Source: Mycobacterium sp. 852002-51057_SCH5723018
GTDB lineage: Bacteria > Actinomycetota > Actinomycetes > Mycobacteriales > Mycobacteriaceae
Length of the DNA stretch: 64,000 bases
Direction of reading: 5' to 3'
NCBI RefSeq assembly: GCF_001667035.1
Contig: NZ_LZIR01000123.1
Coordinates: forward strand, 62,001 to 126,000
The position numbers and the translations under genes were made by a program. Position 1 is the first letter of the stretch, and the number at the start of each line of letters is the position of its first letter. Below the pieces are notes generated by a model. The model was not told where the DNA came from. It searched no databases and saw nothing but the letters and a program-made list of their open reading frames with translations. Positions 42,495 through 50,807 of the stretch are shown one piece after another.

Positions 42495-44087
42495 TCAGTC
42501 ACTTTCGACGGCGTTGAGGAGCTGCACTTCCTCGAGGTCCATTTGTTCTTGCAGCTCGCGCAGCACGATGTCGTCGATCAGGTTCTGGTTTCGCAGCGCG
42601 GTGATCTCCCGGCGCTTGTGTTCGAGCACGCCCAGGCGGACCCGTCGAACCAGCTCCTTGCGTTTGACCAGGTGGCTGTTCGCCGCACCGTCTTCGGTGG
42701 CGAGGACCACCGCGGCCTTGTCTTCGAATTCTTTCTGCAGCTTCTTCCGCAGGTCGTCGCTGATGCCGACCTCGGCGGCGACCACCGGCAACGCGTCGAG
42801 GACCGCTTGAGAACCCCGTTTACGGGCCAGTTCCAGCTCTTCGGCATAGGCGACGTCGTCGGGCAGGCGGGCCCAGCGCACCACGGCGGGCAGCGTGCTG
42901 CCTTGGACCAGGACGGTGATGAGGATGACGAAAGTCACGATGAAGACGAGCAGATTGCGGTCCGGGAACGGTGCGCCGCTGAGCGTGGTCGCCGGGACGG
43001 CCAGCGCCGCGGCGAGCGAAACGGCTCCGCGGAATCCCGCCCAGGCCACGACGACACGTTGGCGCCAGGGGGCGCGACGTTCCCGCTGCGCCGCGCGGCG
43101 GTCGATGGCACGGATCAACCAGGTGGTGATTTCGCCCCACACGATCCGGCTCCCGATCACCACACCGGTCACGGCCAGGGCGATGTAGGTGGCGTGGCGC
43201 AGGCCACCGTCGACTCCTGCGATGCCGCGCAGCGCGTTCGGGATCTGCACCCCGACGAACACCCACAATGAGCCGTTGAGAAGGAAGGTCGCGATGTCCC
43301 AGAACCCGTAGGCCTTCAGGCGGGAACGCGCGCGGATTACCACCGGCCCGGAGTAGGCGAGCACCAGCGCGGACACCATGACCGCGACCACGCCGCTGCA
43401 GTCCATCGCCTGGGCCAACAAGAACGCCGCGAACGGCGTCAGCAGGCTCATGGCTCCTTCCTCTTGCGGCGCGTCGATTCGCTTGCGCACCAGGGTCGCC
43501 AATCCGCCGACCAGCAGTCCGGCGGCGATGCCGCCGAGGTAGGAGCCGATGAAACGGGCGGTCAAGTCGAGCGGTGTGATCGCGGCCCCGCCAACCGCGA
43601 CGTGGACACTCACCGCGAACAGGACCAACGCGGTGCCGTCGTTGATGAGGCTCTCGGCCTTCAGCACGGTGAGCTGCCGGCGGGGCAACTTTTTCGCCAG
43701 GCCGGCCACGGCGGCGGCGTCGGTGGGGGAGAGCACGGCACCCAGGACGGACGCCGCGTGCGATTCCATGCCAAGCGAGCGCGCCGTCCACGACACCGCC
43801 ACCGCGGTGGCGATCACCAGGGCCACGCTGAGAACGACGATGATGCGCGCGTTCGCCCGCATCTCGCGAAAGCTGGTGTTCAGGCCCTCCCAGTAGAGGA
43901 TCGCGGGCAGGAACAGCAGCAGCACGACCTGGCCGTCAATGCGGACATGGCCGAACTGGGGGATCAGGCCCAGCAGCGCCCCGAGCACGATGAGCAGCAC
44001 GGGCGGCCCAACGCGATAGCGCCGGCCGACGACCGTCCCCACAATGACGGTGGAGACGAGCGCAACGATGAGGACGAGGCCAAACAC
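42495..44087 (-). CDS. CPA1-family Na+/H+ (cation/proton) antiporter
   Basis: The 530-residue membrane protein has about 11-12 hydrophobic helices and the CPA1 signatures ILYWEGLNTSFREMR, GAVLSPTDAAAVAGLAKKL and LKAESLINDGTALVLF. The last holds the ion-binding Asp of the ND pair. The last 120 residues are hydrophilic and cytosolic. It exchanges cytosolic Na+ or K+ for protons across the plasma membrane. It appears to be the homologue of M. tuberculosis YjcE (Rv2287), consistent with the other conserved neighbours. GTG start; followed closely by the ATPase gene. Confidence 0.92.
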   Translation of the reverse strand: MFGLVLIVALVSTVIVGTVVGRRYRVGPPVLLIVLGALLGLIPQFGHVRIDGQVVLLLFLPAILYWEGLNTSFREMRANARIIVVLSVALVIATAVAVSWTARSLGMESHAASVLGAVLSPTDAAAVAGLAKKLPRRQLTVLKAESLINDGTALVLFAVSVHVAVGGAAITPLDLTARFIGSYLGGIAAGLLVGGLATLVRKRIDAPQEEGAMSLLTPFAAFLLAQAMDCSGVVAVMVSALVLAYSGPVVIRARSRLKAYGFWDIATFLLNGSLWVFVGVQIPNALRGIAGVDGGLRHATYIALAVTGVVIGSRIVWGEITTWLIRAIDRRAAQRERRAPWRQRVVVAWAGFRGAVSLAAALAVPATTLSGAPFPDRNLLVFIVTFVILITVLVQGSTLPAVVRWARLPDDVAYAEELELARKRGSQAVLDALPVVAAEVGISDDLRKKLQKEFEDKAAVVLATEDGAANSHLVKRKELVRRVRLGVLEHKRREITALRNQNLIDDIVLRELQEQMDLEEVQLLNAVESD

Positions 44088-44338
44088 CTGCCCATCCTGC
44101 CGGACCGGCCCGGTTTGCGCGGCGTGGGGCTCGCGTGGTTAGCGCCGTCCGGGGGGACTAGGCGAGTCTGAAAAGCGCTAGCGGATGCGCTATCACTTCA
44201 GCCGCAGTCGCCGTAGCAGCAGTCGCAGCCCTCGCAGCAGCACCAGCTGGGGCGACGGCGAACATTCCACCCAGCAGCAATCGCGCCGCGAACATCGTCA
44301 TTTGCGGATCCTGGGCACCGGCGTGGCAGTCTGGCAGC

Positions 44339-45247
44339 GTGAGCGATGTCGCCGCGGATTTCGAGGCACAGCGGACGCGCCTGTTCTGGCTGGCTTACCG
44401 CCTGCTGGGCTCGGCGAGCGAGGCGGAAGACGCGGTGCAGGACGCCTACCTGCGCCTGCACGGCGCGGATCTGGACGCCATCGAGTCGCTGCCGGCCTGG
44501 CTCACCAAGGTCATCACCAACCTGTGCCTCAACCGGCTCACGTCGGCCCGCGCCCGTCGCGAGGTCTATCCCGGCCCGTGGCTGCCGGAGCCGGTGCTCA
44601 CCGACGACCGGACACTGGGCCCGTTGGAAACCGCCGAACAACGCGAGTCGGTGTCGATCGCGCTGCTGAGCCTGATGGAGCGACTCGGCCCGACCGAGCG
44701 TGCGGCGTTCGTCCTGCGAGAGGCGTTCTCCTACAGTCACTTCGAGATCGCCGAGATCCTCGAGACGTCGGAAGCCAACGTCCGCCAACTGTACCGGCGC
44801 GCGAGGCAGCGACTGGGTGAGCCCCGGCAGCGTTTCCAACCCGATCCGAAGCAGTGGCGTCGCCTCGTCGACCGATTCTTTACCGCCGCGGGCGCCGGTG
44901 ACGTGGCCGGGCTCGTCGAACTGCTGACCGCCGATGCGACCTCCACGGCCGATGGCGGCGGCAAGGTGGCGGCCGCCCGGCGCCCCATCGAGGGCCGCGA
45001 CCGCATGGCGCGCTACGTGGCGGGCGTGTTCAGCAGGAACGTGCCGCCGCTGGATCTGCATCTGGACGTCGCCCAGGTCAACGGCGAGCCGGCAATGCTG
45101 GCCTTCGACGGCGACAGGCTGGCCGGTGTCCTGTGCTTCGAGGTCGAGGGCGACCGGATAGCGGCCCTGCGCGTCATGGCCAATCCCGACAAATTGCGGT
45201 TCATCGCCGGCCAGTTGTCACATCCCGCGGGCCTGCCCGGTCCGTAA
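44339..45247 (+). CDS. ECF41-group RNA polymerase sigma factor (SigJ-like)
   Basis: The 302-residue protein has sigma region 2 (RLFWLAYRLLGSASEAEDAV) and region 4 (TERAAFVLREAFSYSHFEIA, TSEANVRQLYRRARQRLG). The fused C-terminal SnoaL-like domain carries the two group hallmarks DGGGK (205-209) and NPDKL (282-286). In ECF41 proteins this domain replaces a separate anti-sigma factor and controls activity. The next gene encodes an NAD(P)-binding epimerase-like protein, the usual genomic partner. GTG start. Confidence 0.93.
   Translation: MSDVAADFEAQRTRLFWLAYRLLGSASEAEDAVQDAYLRLHGADLDAIESLPAWLTKVITNLCLNRLTSARARREVYPGPWLPEPVLTDDRTLGPLETAEQRESVSIALLSLMERLGPTERAAFVLREAFSYSHFEIAEILETSEANVRQLYRRARQRLGEPRQRFQPDPKQWRRLVDRFFTAAGAGDVAGLVELLTADATSTADGGGKVAAARRPIEGRDRMARYVAGVFSRNVPPLDLHLDVAQVNGEPAMLAFDGDRLAGVLCFEVEGDRIAALRVMANPDKLRFIAGQLSHPAGLPGP
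45216..45242 (+). promoter_or_regulatory. Candidate ECF41 target promoter
   Basis: TGTCACA at 45216-45222, 16 nt, then GGTC at 45239-45242. The published ECF41 target, as I recall it, is TGTCACA-N16/17-CGTC, so 10 of 11 positions agree. It lies in the last codons of the sigma gene and would start transcription close to the GTG of the partner gene at 45252. Confidence 0.6.
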
Positions 45248-45251
45248 TGGT

Positions 45252-46052
45252 GTGACGAAGCGATTTCTCGTAACCGGGGGGACCGGCACCGTAGGGAGCG
45301 TCGTTGTCGAGCACCTGACGACGGCGGGCAACGACGTGCGCGTCCTGAGCCGCGGACGGCGCCGCCAGCATCGCCCCGATGTCCAGCATGTCGTCGGGGA
45401 CGTGCGAACCGGTGACGGGCTCGACGCGGCCGTCGACGGCGTCGACACAATCGTGCACTGCGTCTATCCCGCCCAACACCTGGTCGCGGCCGCGAAACGA
45501 GCAGGCTCACCGCACCTGGTGTACGTCTCCATCGTGGGAATCGACCGCATCCCGTTCGGCTTCTACCGCAAAATTCTCGCCAACGAGCGCCTGATCGCCG
45601 GGTCGGGCCTGCCATGGACGGTGCTGCGGGCGACCCAGTTTCACGATCTGGTCGCCGTGATCTTGCGCATGCTCGCCAAACCGCCGGTAATGGCGGTGCC
45701 GTCGGTGAGCGATCAACCGGTCGACGTGCGCGAGGTGGGCGAGCGGCTGGCCCGCCTGGCCCTCAGCGAACCGGTCGGGCGGGCGCCGGATTTCGGCGGC
45801 CCGCAGGTACGCGCATTCGACGACCTCGCCCGCAGCTACCTGTCGATCGTCGGCAGGCGCCGACCGATCGCGCCGATTCGGTTGCCGGGCAAGGCATTTC
45901 GCGGATTTCGCTCCGGCGGGCATCTGGCCCCGGATCACGCGGCCGGCACCATCACCTTCGAGCGGTACCTCCGCGAGCAGCTCGAGGCCGGCCGACTGCC
46001 CTACGGCGACGCCATCCGCGATTACCTGAGGCCTCGCAAGGAGTCCCCATGA
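45252..46052 (+). CDS. NAD(P)-binding SDR/NmrA-type protein, ECF41 partner
   Basis: The 266-residue atypical short-chain dehydrogenase starts with the Rossmann motif FLVTGGTGTVGSVVVEHL and contains HCVYPAQHLVAAAKRAGS, VYVSIVGIDRIPFGFYRK and WTVLRATQFHDLV. This is the NmrA/epimerase-like type often paired with ECF41 sigma factors (the COE group: carboxymuconolactone decarboxylase, oxidoreductase, epimerase). The YxxxK pair appears as FYRKI. It probably binds NAD(P)H as a reductase or sensor. GTG start 4 nt after the sigma gene; the next gene overlaps its stop. Confidence 0.87.
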   Translation: MTKRFLVTGGTGTVGSVVVEHLTTAGNDVRVLSRGRRRQHRPDVQHVVGDVRTGDGLDAAVDGVDTIVHCVYPAQHLVAAAKRAGSPHLVYVSIVGIDRIPFGFYRKILANERLIAGSGLPWTVLRATQFHDLVAVILRMLAKPPVMAVPSVSDQPVDVREVGERLARLALSEPVGRAPDFGGPQVRAFDDLARSYLSIVGRRRPIAPIRLPGKAFRGFRSGGHLAPDHAAGTITFERYLREQLEAGRLPYGDAIRDYLRPRKESP

Positions 46053-46459
46053 ACCCGCGGCTGACGAACCCCGCCCTTCGCGCCGGACTGTGGTTTCTGG
46101 CATTCGTGGAGGTCGCGGTCGGGGTCGTCGCAACGTTGGCGCCTCGGGCCTTTTACGACTACGTCCCCTGGGTTGACCTCCTGCCCCCGTACTCCGAGCA
46201 CCTCATGCGCGACGTCGGCGCATTGAGCCTGTCGCTTGCGCTAGTCCTCGTTGTCGCCGCCACCACGATGGAAACCCGCATGGTCCGGGTCGGGCTGGGC
46301 GCTTACCTGTTGTTTGCCGTACCGCATCTGATTTTTCACACGGCGCATCTAGAAAACTTCACGACGGAGGCTGCCGTCGCCCAAACGGCAATTCTCGCCA
46401 TTGCGGTGCTGCTGCCGGCGGCACTGCTGTTCCTCACCGGGCGGCGAGTCAGCAACTAG
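46049..46459 (+). CDS. Four-helix membrane protein downstream of ECF41 pair
   Basis: The 136-residue protein is predicted to have four transmembrane helices (GLWFLAFVEVAVGVVATLAP, DVGALSLSLALVLVVAAT, VGLGAYLLFAVPHLIFH, TAILAIAVLLPAALLFLTG), like small DUF4345-type or DoxX-like proteins. ATG overlaps the SDR stop by 4 nt, with the ribosome-binding site AAGGAG inside that gene, so it is the third gene of the sigma-factor operon and likely induced with it. Function unknown. Confidence 0.78.
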   Translation: MNPRLTNPALRAGLWFLAFVEVAVGVVATLAPRAFYDYVPWVDLLPPYSEHLMRDVGALSLSLALVLVVAATTMETRMVRVGLGAYLLFAVPHLIFHTAHLENFTTEAAVAQTAILAIAVLLPAALLFLTGRRVSN

Positions 46460-46676
46460 GATCGAGCTGTTTGGTAGACAGGGGGCGAGGCGGCGTAACG
46501 CCGCCCGAGTGAGTCGACCGGACGTTGACGGGACTGCCGAGGCCGCGCGGTTTCCCGTGATAACGGCTCGCCACTTGCACCGATCATGCATCCAACCGTC
46601 GGAACACCAGTCCGATGAACGTTGGTCGATTATTCTGCAGCGGCCGTGTTGCGGAAGGAGTTGAAGGGGTGTTCTG

Positions 46677-47111
46677 GTGAAGGTCAGGGTGGTGCTGGCA
46701 GTCGGCATGCTCGTAACATCGACGGCCATGGGCTGCACGTTCGCGTCCCGGAACCCGCCGAACAGCCAGACGCTCCAGGTCCCGATGGACGACGTTCTCA
46801 AGCAGAACACCATCACACAGAACATCACGCTGGCCGTCGGCAACACCTTGACGGTGAAGCTGGGCTCGAATTACTCGACGCCGTATCGGTGGAAGGCCGA
46901 CACGAAGATCGGCGACTCGACGATCGTCAAGCAGACCGGTCACAGATACGTGCACCCGACCACCGATGCGCTGGGCGCGCCCGGCAGTGAGGAGTGGACG
47001 TTCTCGGTGCTGAAGCCCGGAAGGACGACGATCACCACGTCCTACGCCAGCATCGTGGGCAAGGACAACAAACCGGTGTGCACGTACACGGCCAACGTGA
47101 CGGTGCAGTAA
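46677..47111 (+). CDS. Chagasin-like (I42) protease-inhibitor-fold lipoprotein
   Basis: The 144-residue exported protein has a signal with candidate lipobox TAMGC. The mature part follows the chagasin pattern: ITLAVGNTLTVKLGSNYSTP, YRWKADTKI, GAPGSEEWTFSVLKPGRTTI and a terminal CTYTANVTV strand. The NxxTGYxW loop of active chagasins appears as NYSTPYRW, so cysteine-protease inhibition is possible but uncertain. Such inhibitors could act against host or self cathepsin-like enzymes at the cell surface. GTG start. Confidence 0.78.
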   Translation: MKVRVVLAVGMLVTSTAMGCTFASRNPPNSQTLQVPMDDVLKQNTITQNITLAVGNTLTVKLGSNYSTPYRWKADTKIGDSTIVKQTGHRYVHPTTDALGAPGSEEWTFSVLKPGRTTITTSYASIVGKDNKPVCTYTANVTVQ

Positions 47112-47151
47112 AACCCTGCGCGCCTGCGCCGCGTCACGCTACGGTTCGGGC

Positions 47152-47631
47152 GTGTTCGGCTTCCTTCGCAACCTGTCCGAGATCGGCAAACTGCCTATTG
47201 AATTGCGCGAACAACTCGAGGCCGAGGGGGTCATCTTCACCGGCGGCAAGGCCGGGGTTTACCGGCATTTCAGCGGCCATGTGCCGGGCGTCTATTCGGC
47301 ATCGGGCGTCTCCCGCTACACGGGTGGGTTCGGGTTGAGTACCGCGCGGGTCGTGGCAACCTTGCCCGTGCGAGCGGATCCCAAGCTGCGGTCCATCGAT
47401 TGCTCCTGGGACAGTGACAAGGGGCCGGGGCAGGTGACCATCACCGGCAAGGGTCTGCAGATCGAAATCGACTTGCACGGAGTCGATCCCGCGTTCTCGG
47501 GCTCGATGAGGCTGAACTATAAGAAGAAAATCGCCGACGACGTGTTGCAGAAGCTGCCGACGACGTCACTGCGTTTTCCGGTGGAGCCGGTTTTCGTGTA
47601 CCGCGCGGCCGGGGTGCGTCCTAAGTCGTAG
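47152..47631 (+). CDS. Conserved hypothetical protein, cytosolic
   Basis: The 159-residue protein is unassigned. It has alternating beta-rich segments (GVIFTGGKAGVYRHFSGHVP, RYTGGFGLSTARVVATLPV, GQVTITGKGLQIEIDLHGVD) and no signal peptide or membrane helix. GTG start. Its end overlaps the convergent SDR gene by 11 nt. I recall similar mycobacterial proteins of unknown function but cannot name a domain. Confidence 0.7.
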   Translation: MFGFLRNLSEIGKLPIELREQLEAEGVIFTGGKAGVYRHFSGHVPGVYSASGVSRYTGGFGLSTARVVATLPVRADPKLRSIDCSWDSDKGPGQVTITGKGLQIEIDLHGVDPAFSGSMRLNYKKKIADDVLQKLPTTSLRFPVEPVFVYRAAGVRPKS

Positions 47632-48385
47632 TGGGTCGCAGCATCCGGCCGGTTACTCGCGCCGAGAGCGACCCGGGCATCAGCCGTCCGAATGTCGACG
47701 TCGCCCGATTGCGCCAGCCGGGGACGACGACGGCCTGGTGGCGGTCGAGGGCGCGCAGTCCGGCTTTCACGATGGGTTCGGGCTCGGCGAGGTTGCTGTA
47801 GATCGCGGTGTGCGAGACGTCCTCGCCGAGCGCGTCGACGAATCCGGTGCGGGTGGGTCCCGGGCACAGCGCCGTCACGGTGACCCCGGTGCCGCGGGTT
47901 TCGGCCCACAAGGCTTGGCTGAGCGACAGCACGAACGCCTTCGAGGCGCCGTAGGTGGCCTGATAGGGGCCGGGCTGAAAGGCGATGGTGGAGGCCACAT
48001 TCAGGATGCCGCCGCGGCCGCGGGCCAGCATGCCCGGAAGCACCGCGTGCGTCAGCCGCACCAGCGCGTCGACGTTGACCGCGACCAGCTGGTGCTCGCG
48101 GTCCGCGTCGATTTCGGCGAACGGGCCGTAGGTGCCGAACCCGGCGTTGTTGACCAGCACGTCGACGTCGCGGCCGTCGAGCCGGGCTATGAGGGCGTCG
48201 ACGCCGTCGTAGGTACCCAGGTCGCCGACAACGAGTTCGGCGTTGTTTCCGAGGCGCTGCGCCACCGCGTGGAGGCGGGTTTCGTTGCGCCCGGCCAGGA
48301 TCAAGGAATGGCCTCGCTGCGCGAGCTGATCGGCGAAGATTGCGCCGAACCCGGAGCTGGCGCCGGTGATGACGGCGATTGACAT
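47621..48385 (-). CDS. Short-chain dehydrogenase/reductase
   Basis: The 254-residue classical SDR has the cofactor loop TGASSGFG, NNAGFGTYG, the serine in NVASTIAF and the catalytic Tyr-Lys in YGASK. It uses NAD(P)(H) to oxidise or reduce an alcohol/ketone. The start at MSIAVITGASSG has an AAGGAA ribosome-binding site. It lies 10 nt after the DUF1707 gene in one transcription unit that faces a divergent TetR gene with a dyad operator. Confidence 0.9.
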   Translation of the reverse strand: MSIAVITGASSGFGAIFADQLAQRGHSLILAGRNETRLHAVAQRLGNNAELVVGDLGTYDGVDALIARLDGRDVDVLVNNAGFGTYGPFAEIDADREHQLVAVNVDALVRLTHAVLPGMLARGRGGILNVASTIAFQPGPYQATYGASKAFVLSLSQALWAETRGTGVTVTALCPGPTRTGFVDALGEDVSHTAIYSNLAEPEPIVKAGLRALDRHQAVVVPGWRNRATSTFGRLMPGSLSARVTGRMLRPTTT

Positions 48386-48395
48386 CTTGAATTCC

Positions 48396-48821
48396 TTAAT
48401 TTGCAATGGATTTCACGACTGGCCGGATGGCCAGGGCGTGGCTGATGAGGCCGATCGCGGCACCGAGTATGGGCCAGATCGGCCAGAAGTACGCGGCGCC
48501 GGTCGTCATGGCGACCGCGGCCCAGACCGTGAGCACGACGGCGGCCATCGCGAGGTAGGCGGCGAGGTGAATGCGCACCCCGCGGCGAGCGGCGGCGATG
48601 CGGGCGGCGCGCCGCCGCGGGTCTGTGCGCCGGATGCGCTCGAGCGGCAGATCGGCGACGAGGTCCTTAAGCTCCTCGAGGGTCTGCGTGTGGAACGCCT
48701 TTTGGACGCGCTGGTCGTACTCGTCGAGCTCGAGGTAGCCCTGAGCCAGCGCCTGACCCAGGCGGTGGGCGGTCTTCTGCCGGTCGCGATCGCCGGCTCG
48801 GGCGATGGTCGTAGCGGTCAT
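48396..48821 (-). CDS. DUF1707 plus 2TM-domain protein
   Basis: The 141-residue protein has an N-terminal DUF1707/SHOCT-like region (KTAHRLGQALAQGYLELDEY, DQRVQKAFHTQTLEELKDLV, ADLPL). A basic linker follows, then two transmembrane helices (IHLAAYLAMAAVVLTVWAAV, FWPIWPILGAAIGLISHALA). The start is set by ATG at 48821 with an AAGGAGC ribosome-binding site. First gene of the operon with the SDR; its promoter overlaps the TetR dyad. Function unknown. Confidence 0.85.
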   Translation of the reverse strand: MTATTIARAGDRDRQKTAHRLGQALAQGYLELDEYDQRVQKAFHTQTLEELKDLVADLPLERIRRTDPRRRAARIAAARRGVRIHLAAYLAMAAVVLTVWAAVAMTTGAAYFWPIWPILGAAIGLISHALAIRPVVKSIAN

Positions 48822-48852
48822 GATTTCTGCTCCTTCCGGCGATGTGAATAGC

Positions 48853-48876
48853 ATTAACATAGACCATAATGTTAAT
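48853..48876. promoter_or_regulatory. TetR operator between DUF1707/SDR operon and TetR
   Basis: ATTAACAT and ATGTTAAT are perfect 8-bp inverted arms around 8 nt. The dyad sits 31 nt from the DUF1707 start and 9 nt from the TetR start. CATAAT inside it could serve as a -10 element, so binding would block transcription. Confidence 0.78.
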
Positions 48877-48885
48877 CTCGTCAAC

Positions 48886-49491
48886 ATGGCACGGAAGACC
48901 GCTACGGCGCCGCGGGACAGCTACCACCACGGCGACCTGAAACGCGCGCTGACCAGCGCCGCACTCTCGCTGGTCGCCGAGAAGGGGCCAAAAGGGTTCA
49001 CACTGACCGAGGCCGCGCGCCGCGCCGGCGTCAGCGCCGCGGCTCCGTACCGGCACTTCGCCGACAAGGCCGAGCTGCTGGCCGCCGTCGCCGAACAGGG
49101 CTTCCGTGACCTGCATGCCGAGCTCGTCGCGGCCGGTGTCGACACCTCGGAACCGAGGGCCCGGGTGATCGAACTCGGCCGTACCTATGTGCGGTGGGCC
49201 GTCGCCCATCCGGACCACTACCGGGTCATGTTCGGCGCCGAGCTCGACAAGTCTCGCCACCCGGCGCTGGGGTTCGCAGCGTTACAGGCGTTCGGCGATC
49301 TCGTCGACGCGATCGTGGCGTCTCAGGAAGCGGGCATCGTCGACGGAGGCGACCCGCGTTCGGTCGCAGCACCGCTCTGGTCGCTGGCCCATGGCGTCGC
49401 GTCGCTCGCCATCGGCGGCGAGCTGCGGGCCGTCGGCATCTCGCAAGACCCGGAGGCCATGATCGAGGGCGTGGTGGCCCAGGTGCTTTAG
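48886..49491 (+). CDS. TetR-family regulator of the DUF1707/SDR operon
   Basis: The 201-residue TetR has YHHGDLKRALTSAALSLVAE, FTLTEAARRAGVSAAAPYRH and FADKAELLAAVAE, typical of TetR proteins with a WHG (TetR_C_13-like) ligand domain (YVRWAVAHPDHYRVMFG). The start is the ATG at 48886, just past the operator dyad; earlier in-frame codons belong to the divergent promoter. Its stop overlaps the convergent esterase gene by 4 nt. Confidence 0.9.
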   Translation: MARKTATAPRDSYHHGDLKRALTSAALSLVAEKGPKGFTLTEAARRAGVSAAAPYRHFADKAELLAAVAEQGFRDLHAELVAAGVDTSEPRARVIELGRTYVRWAVAHPDHYRVMFGAELDKSRHPALGFAALQAFGDLVDAIVASQEAGIVDGGDPRSVAAPLWSLAHGVASLAIGGELRAVGISQDPEAMIEGVVAQVL

Positions 49492-50762
49492 GCCACGTTG
49501 GCCTTCAGTTGTGCCGTGTACACCTCGGCCAGGAATTGCTCGACGGCGACCGCGGTGTGTGCCGCACGGGCCGAGCCGAAGATGTCGAAAGCATGGTGGG
49601 TGAGCGGCAGTTCGGCGTACACGACGGGCTGGTTGCTGACTTCGCGCAGCTTGGCCACGAAGGTGCGTGCCTGCTCGACATAGGCCAGTGAGTCGTTGCG
49701 GCCATGCAAGACGAAAAACGGGGGAGCGTCGGGGTTTACGTGGTTGATCGGCGACGCGGCGGCGTAGGTCTGCAGGTGCGTCGAGGGGCGTTGTTTGATG
49801 ATCGACTTGATCAGCAGCCCGGGCATCATCGGGTGCATGGTTTCGTCGAGTCGGGTGAAGTCATAGATGCCGTAGAACGGGATGGCCACTTGCACCCGGG
49901 TGTCGGCGTTTTCGAATCCCGGCTGGAACTGCGGGTCGTTGGGCGTCAGCGCCGCCAGCGCCGAGAGGTGGCCGCCGGCCGAACCACCGGTAATGGCGAT
50001 GAAGTCGGGGTCCCCGCCGTAGTCGGCGATGTGTTCTTTCACCCAGGCGAGGGCGCGCTTGATGTCGACGATGTGGTCGGGCCAGGTGTTGCGCGGGCTG
50101 TGCCGGTAGTTGACGGCCACGCAGATCCAGCCGAGCTCGGCGAGGTGGCTCATCAGCGGATGTGCTTGTCCGCGTTTGTTTCCCGTCGTCCAGGCGCCCC
50201 CAGGGATCTGGAAGAGCACGGGCGCCTTGCCGTTCGGGTCGAGGTCGGGGCGCCGCCAGATGTCCAGGTGGTTGGCCCTGCCATAGGGGCCGTAGCTGAT
50301 GTCGGAGTCGTGGGCGTAGTCGTTGTAGATCCGCAGCATCCGCAGCACGCCGGGCGTCTTGGCGGTGCCCTCGCCGGTCGGCAGGCGCCACAGGCCTTCG
50401 GAATCGGTGCGTCTCGCGGGGCCCAGGCCCTCGTCCAGCGCTTTGGTGAGCGGCCCGCTGGCCTGGTGGCCGGCTTTGCTGAGGTTCAGCAGGCCCACCG
50501 CCGAGACGCCCGCGGTCATCCAGGCGAGGATGCGCACCGGCCGGCTCAGGCGGCGCGAGGTCAGTGCCAGGCCGCCGAGCTGGCTGACCAGCGTCTGCAG
50601 CGGCAGCTCGGTGACGACCATGCCGAACATCCACGAGAACAGCGACGCGTACCTTTTGCGGGCCAGCGGCCGGTAGGCGTTGAGGGTGGACAGCGCCGTT
50701 ACCGCCGTGACCACCAGCGACGCGATTTGCCGGGCGTGATGAATGAGTCGAGCCTTCCGCAT
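49488..50762 (-). CDS. Alpha/beta hydrolase esterase (LipO/LipC-like)
   Basis: The 424-residue protein begins with a region containing hydrophobic segments (residues about 10-110) that may bind the membrane. A hormone-sensitive-lipase-type catalytic domain follows: IPGGAWTTGNKRG (HGGG-like), GGSAGGHLSALAAL with the serine nucleophile, and HGRNDSLAYVEQA before the His in LTHHAFDIF. It resembles mycobacterial Lip esterases such as LipC and LipO, which hydrolyse short-chain esters at the cell envelope. It is monocistronic. Confidence 0.87.
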   Translation of the reverse strand: MRKARLIHHARQIASLVVTAVTALSTLNAYRPLARKRYASLFSWMFGMVVTELPLQTLVSQLGGLALTSRRLSRPVRILAWMTAGVSAVGLLNLSKAGHQASGPLTKALDEGLGPARRTDSEGLWRLPTGEGTAKTPGVLRMLRIYNDYAHDSDISYGPYGRANHLDIWRRPDLDPNGKAPVLFQIPGGAWTTGNKRGQAHPLMSHLAELGWICVAVNYRHSPRNTWPDHIVDIKRALAWVKEHIADYGGDPDFIAITGGSAGGHLSALAALTPNDPQFQPGFENADTRVQVAIPFYGIYDFTRLDETMHPMMPGLLIKSIIKQRPSTHLQTYAAASPINHVNPDAPPFFVLHGRNDSLAYVEQARTFVAKLREVSNQPVVYAELPLTHHAFDIFGSARAAHTAVAVEQFLAEVYTAQLKANVA

Positions 50763-50807
50763 TTCGTCACCTTACGAGGTGGTCGGTGCCCCGTAGACTG
50801 CGGGTTT

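Noticed and set aside
39548..42810. Long + strand frames over the monooxygenase, TetR, ATPase and antiporter genes
   Set aside because: Open because of high GC at third positions; the minus-strand products carry complete catalytic motifs.
44198..44245. Reverse-strand frame ending in a cysteine-rich run (SWCCCEGCDCCYGDCG) before the ECF41 gene
   Set aside because: It looks metallothionein-like, but there is no start codon or ribosome-binding site outside the antisense of the sigma gene, and the run follows from a GCAGC/GTAGC-type simple repeat. It is probably translated noise.
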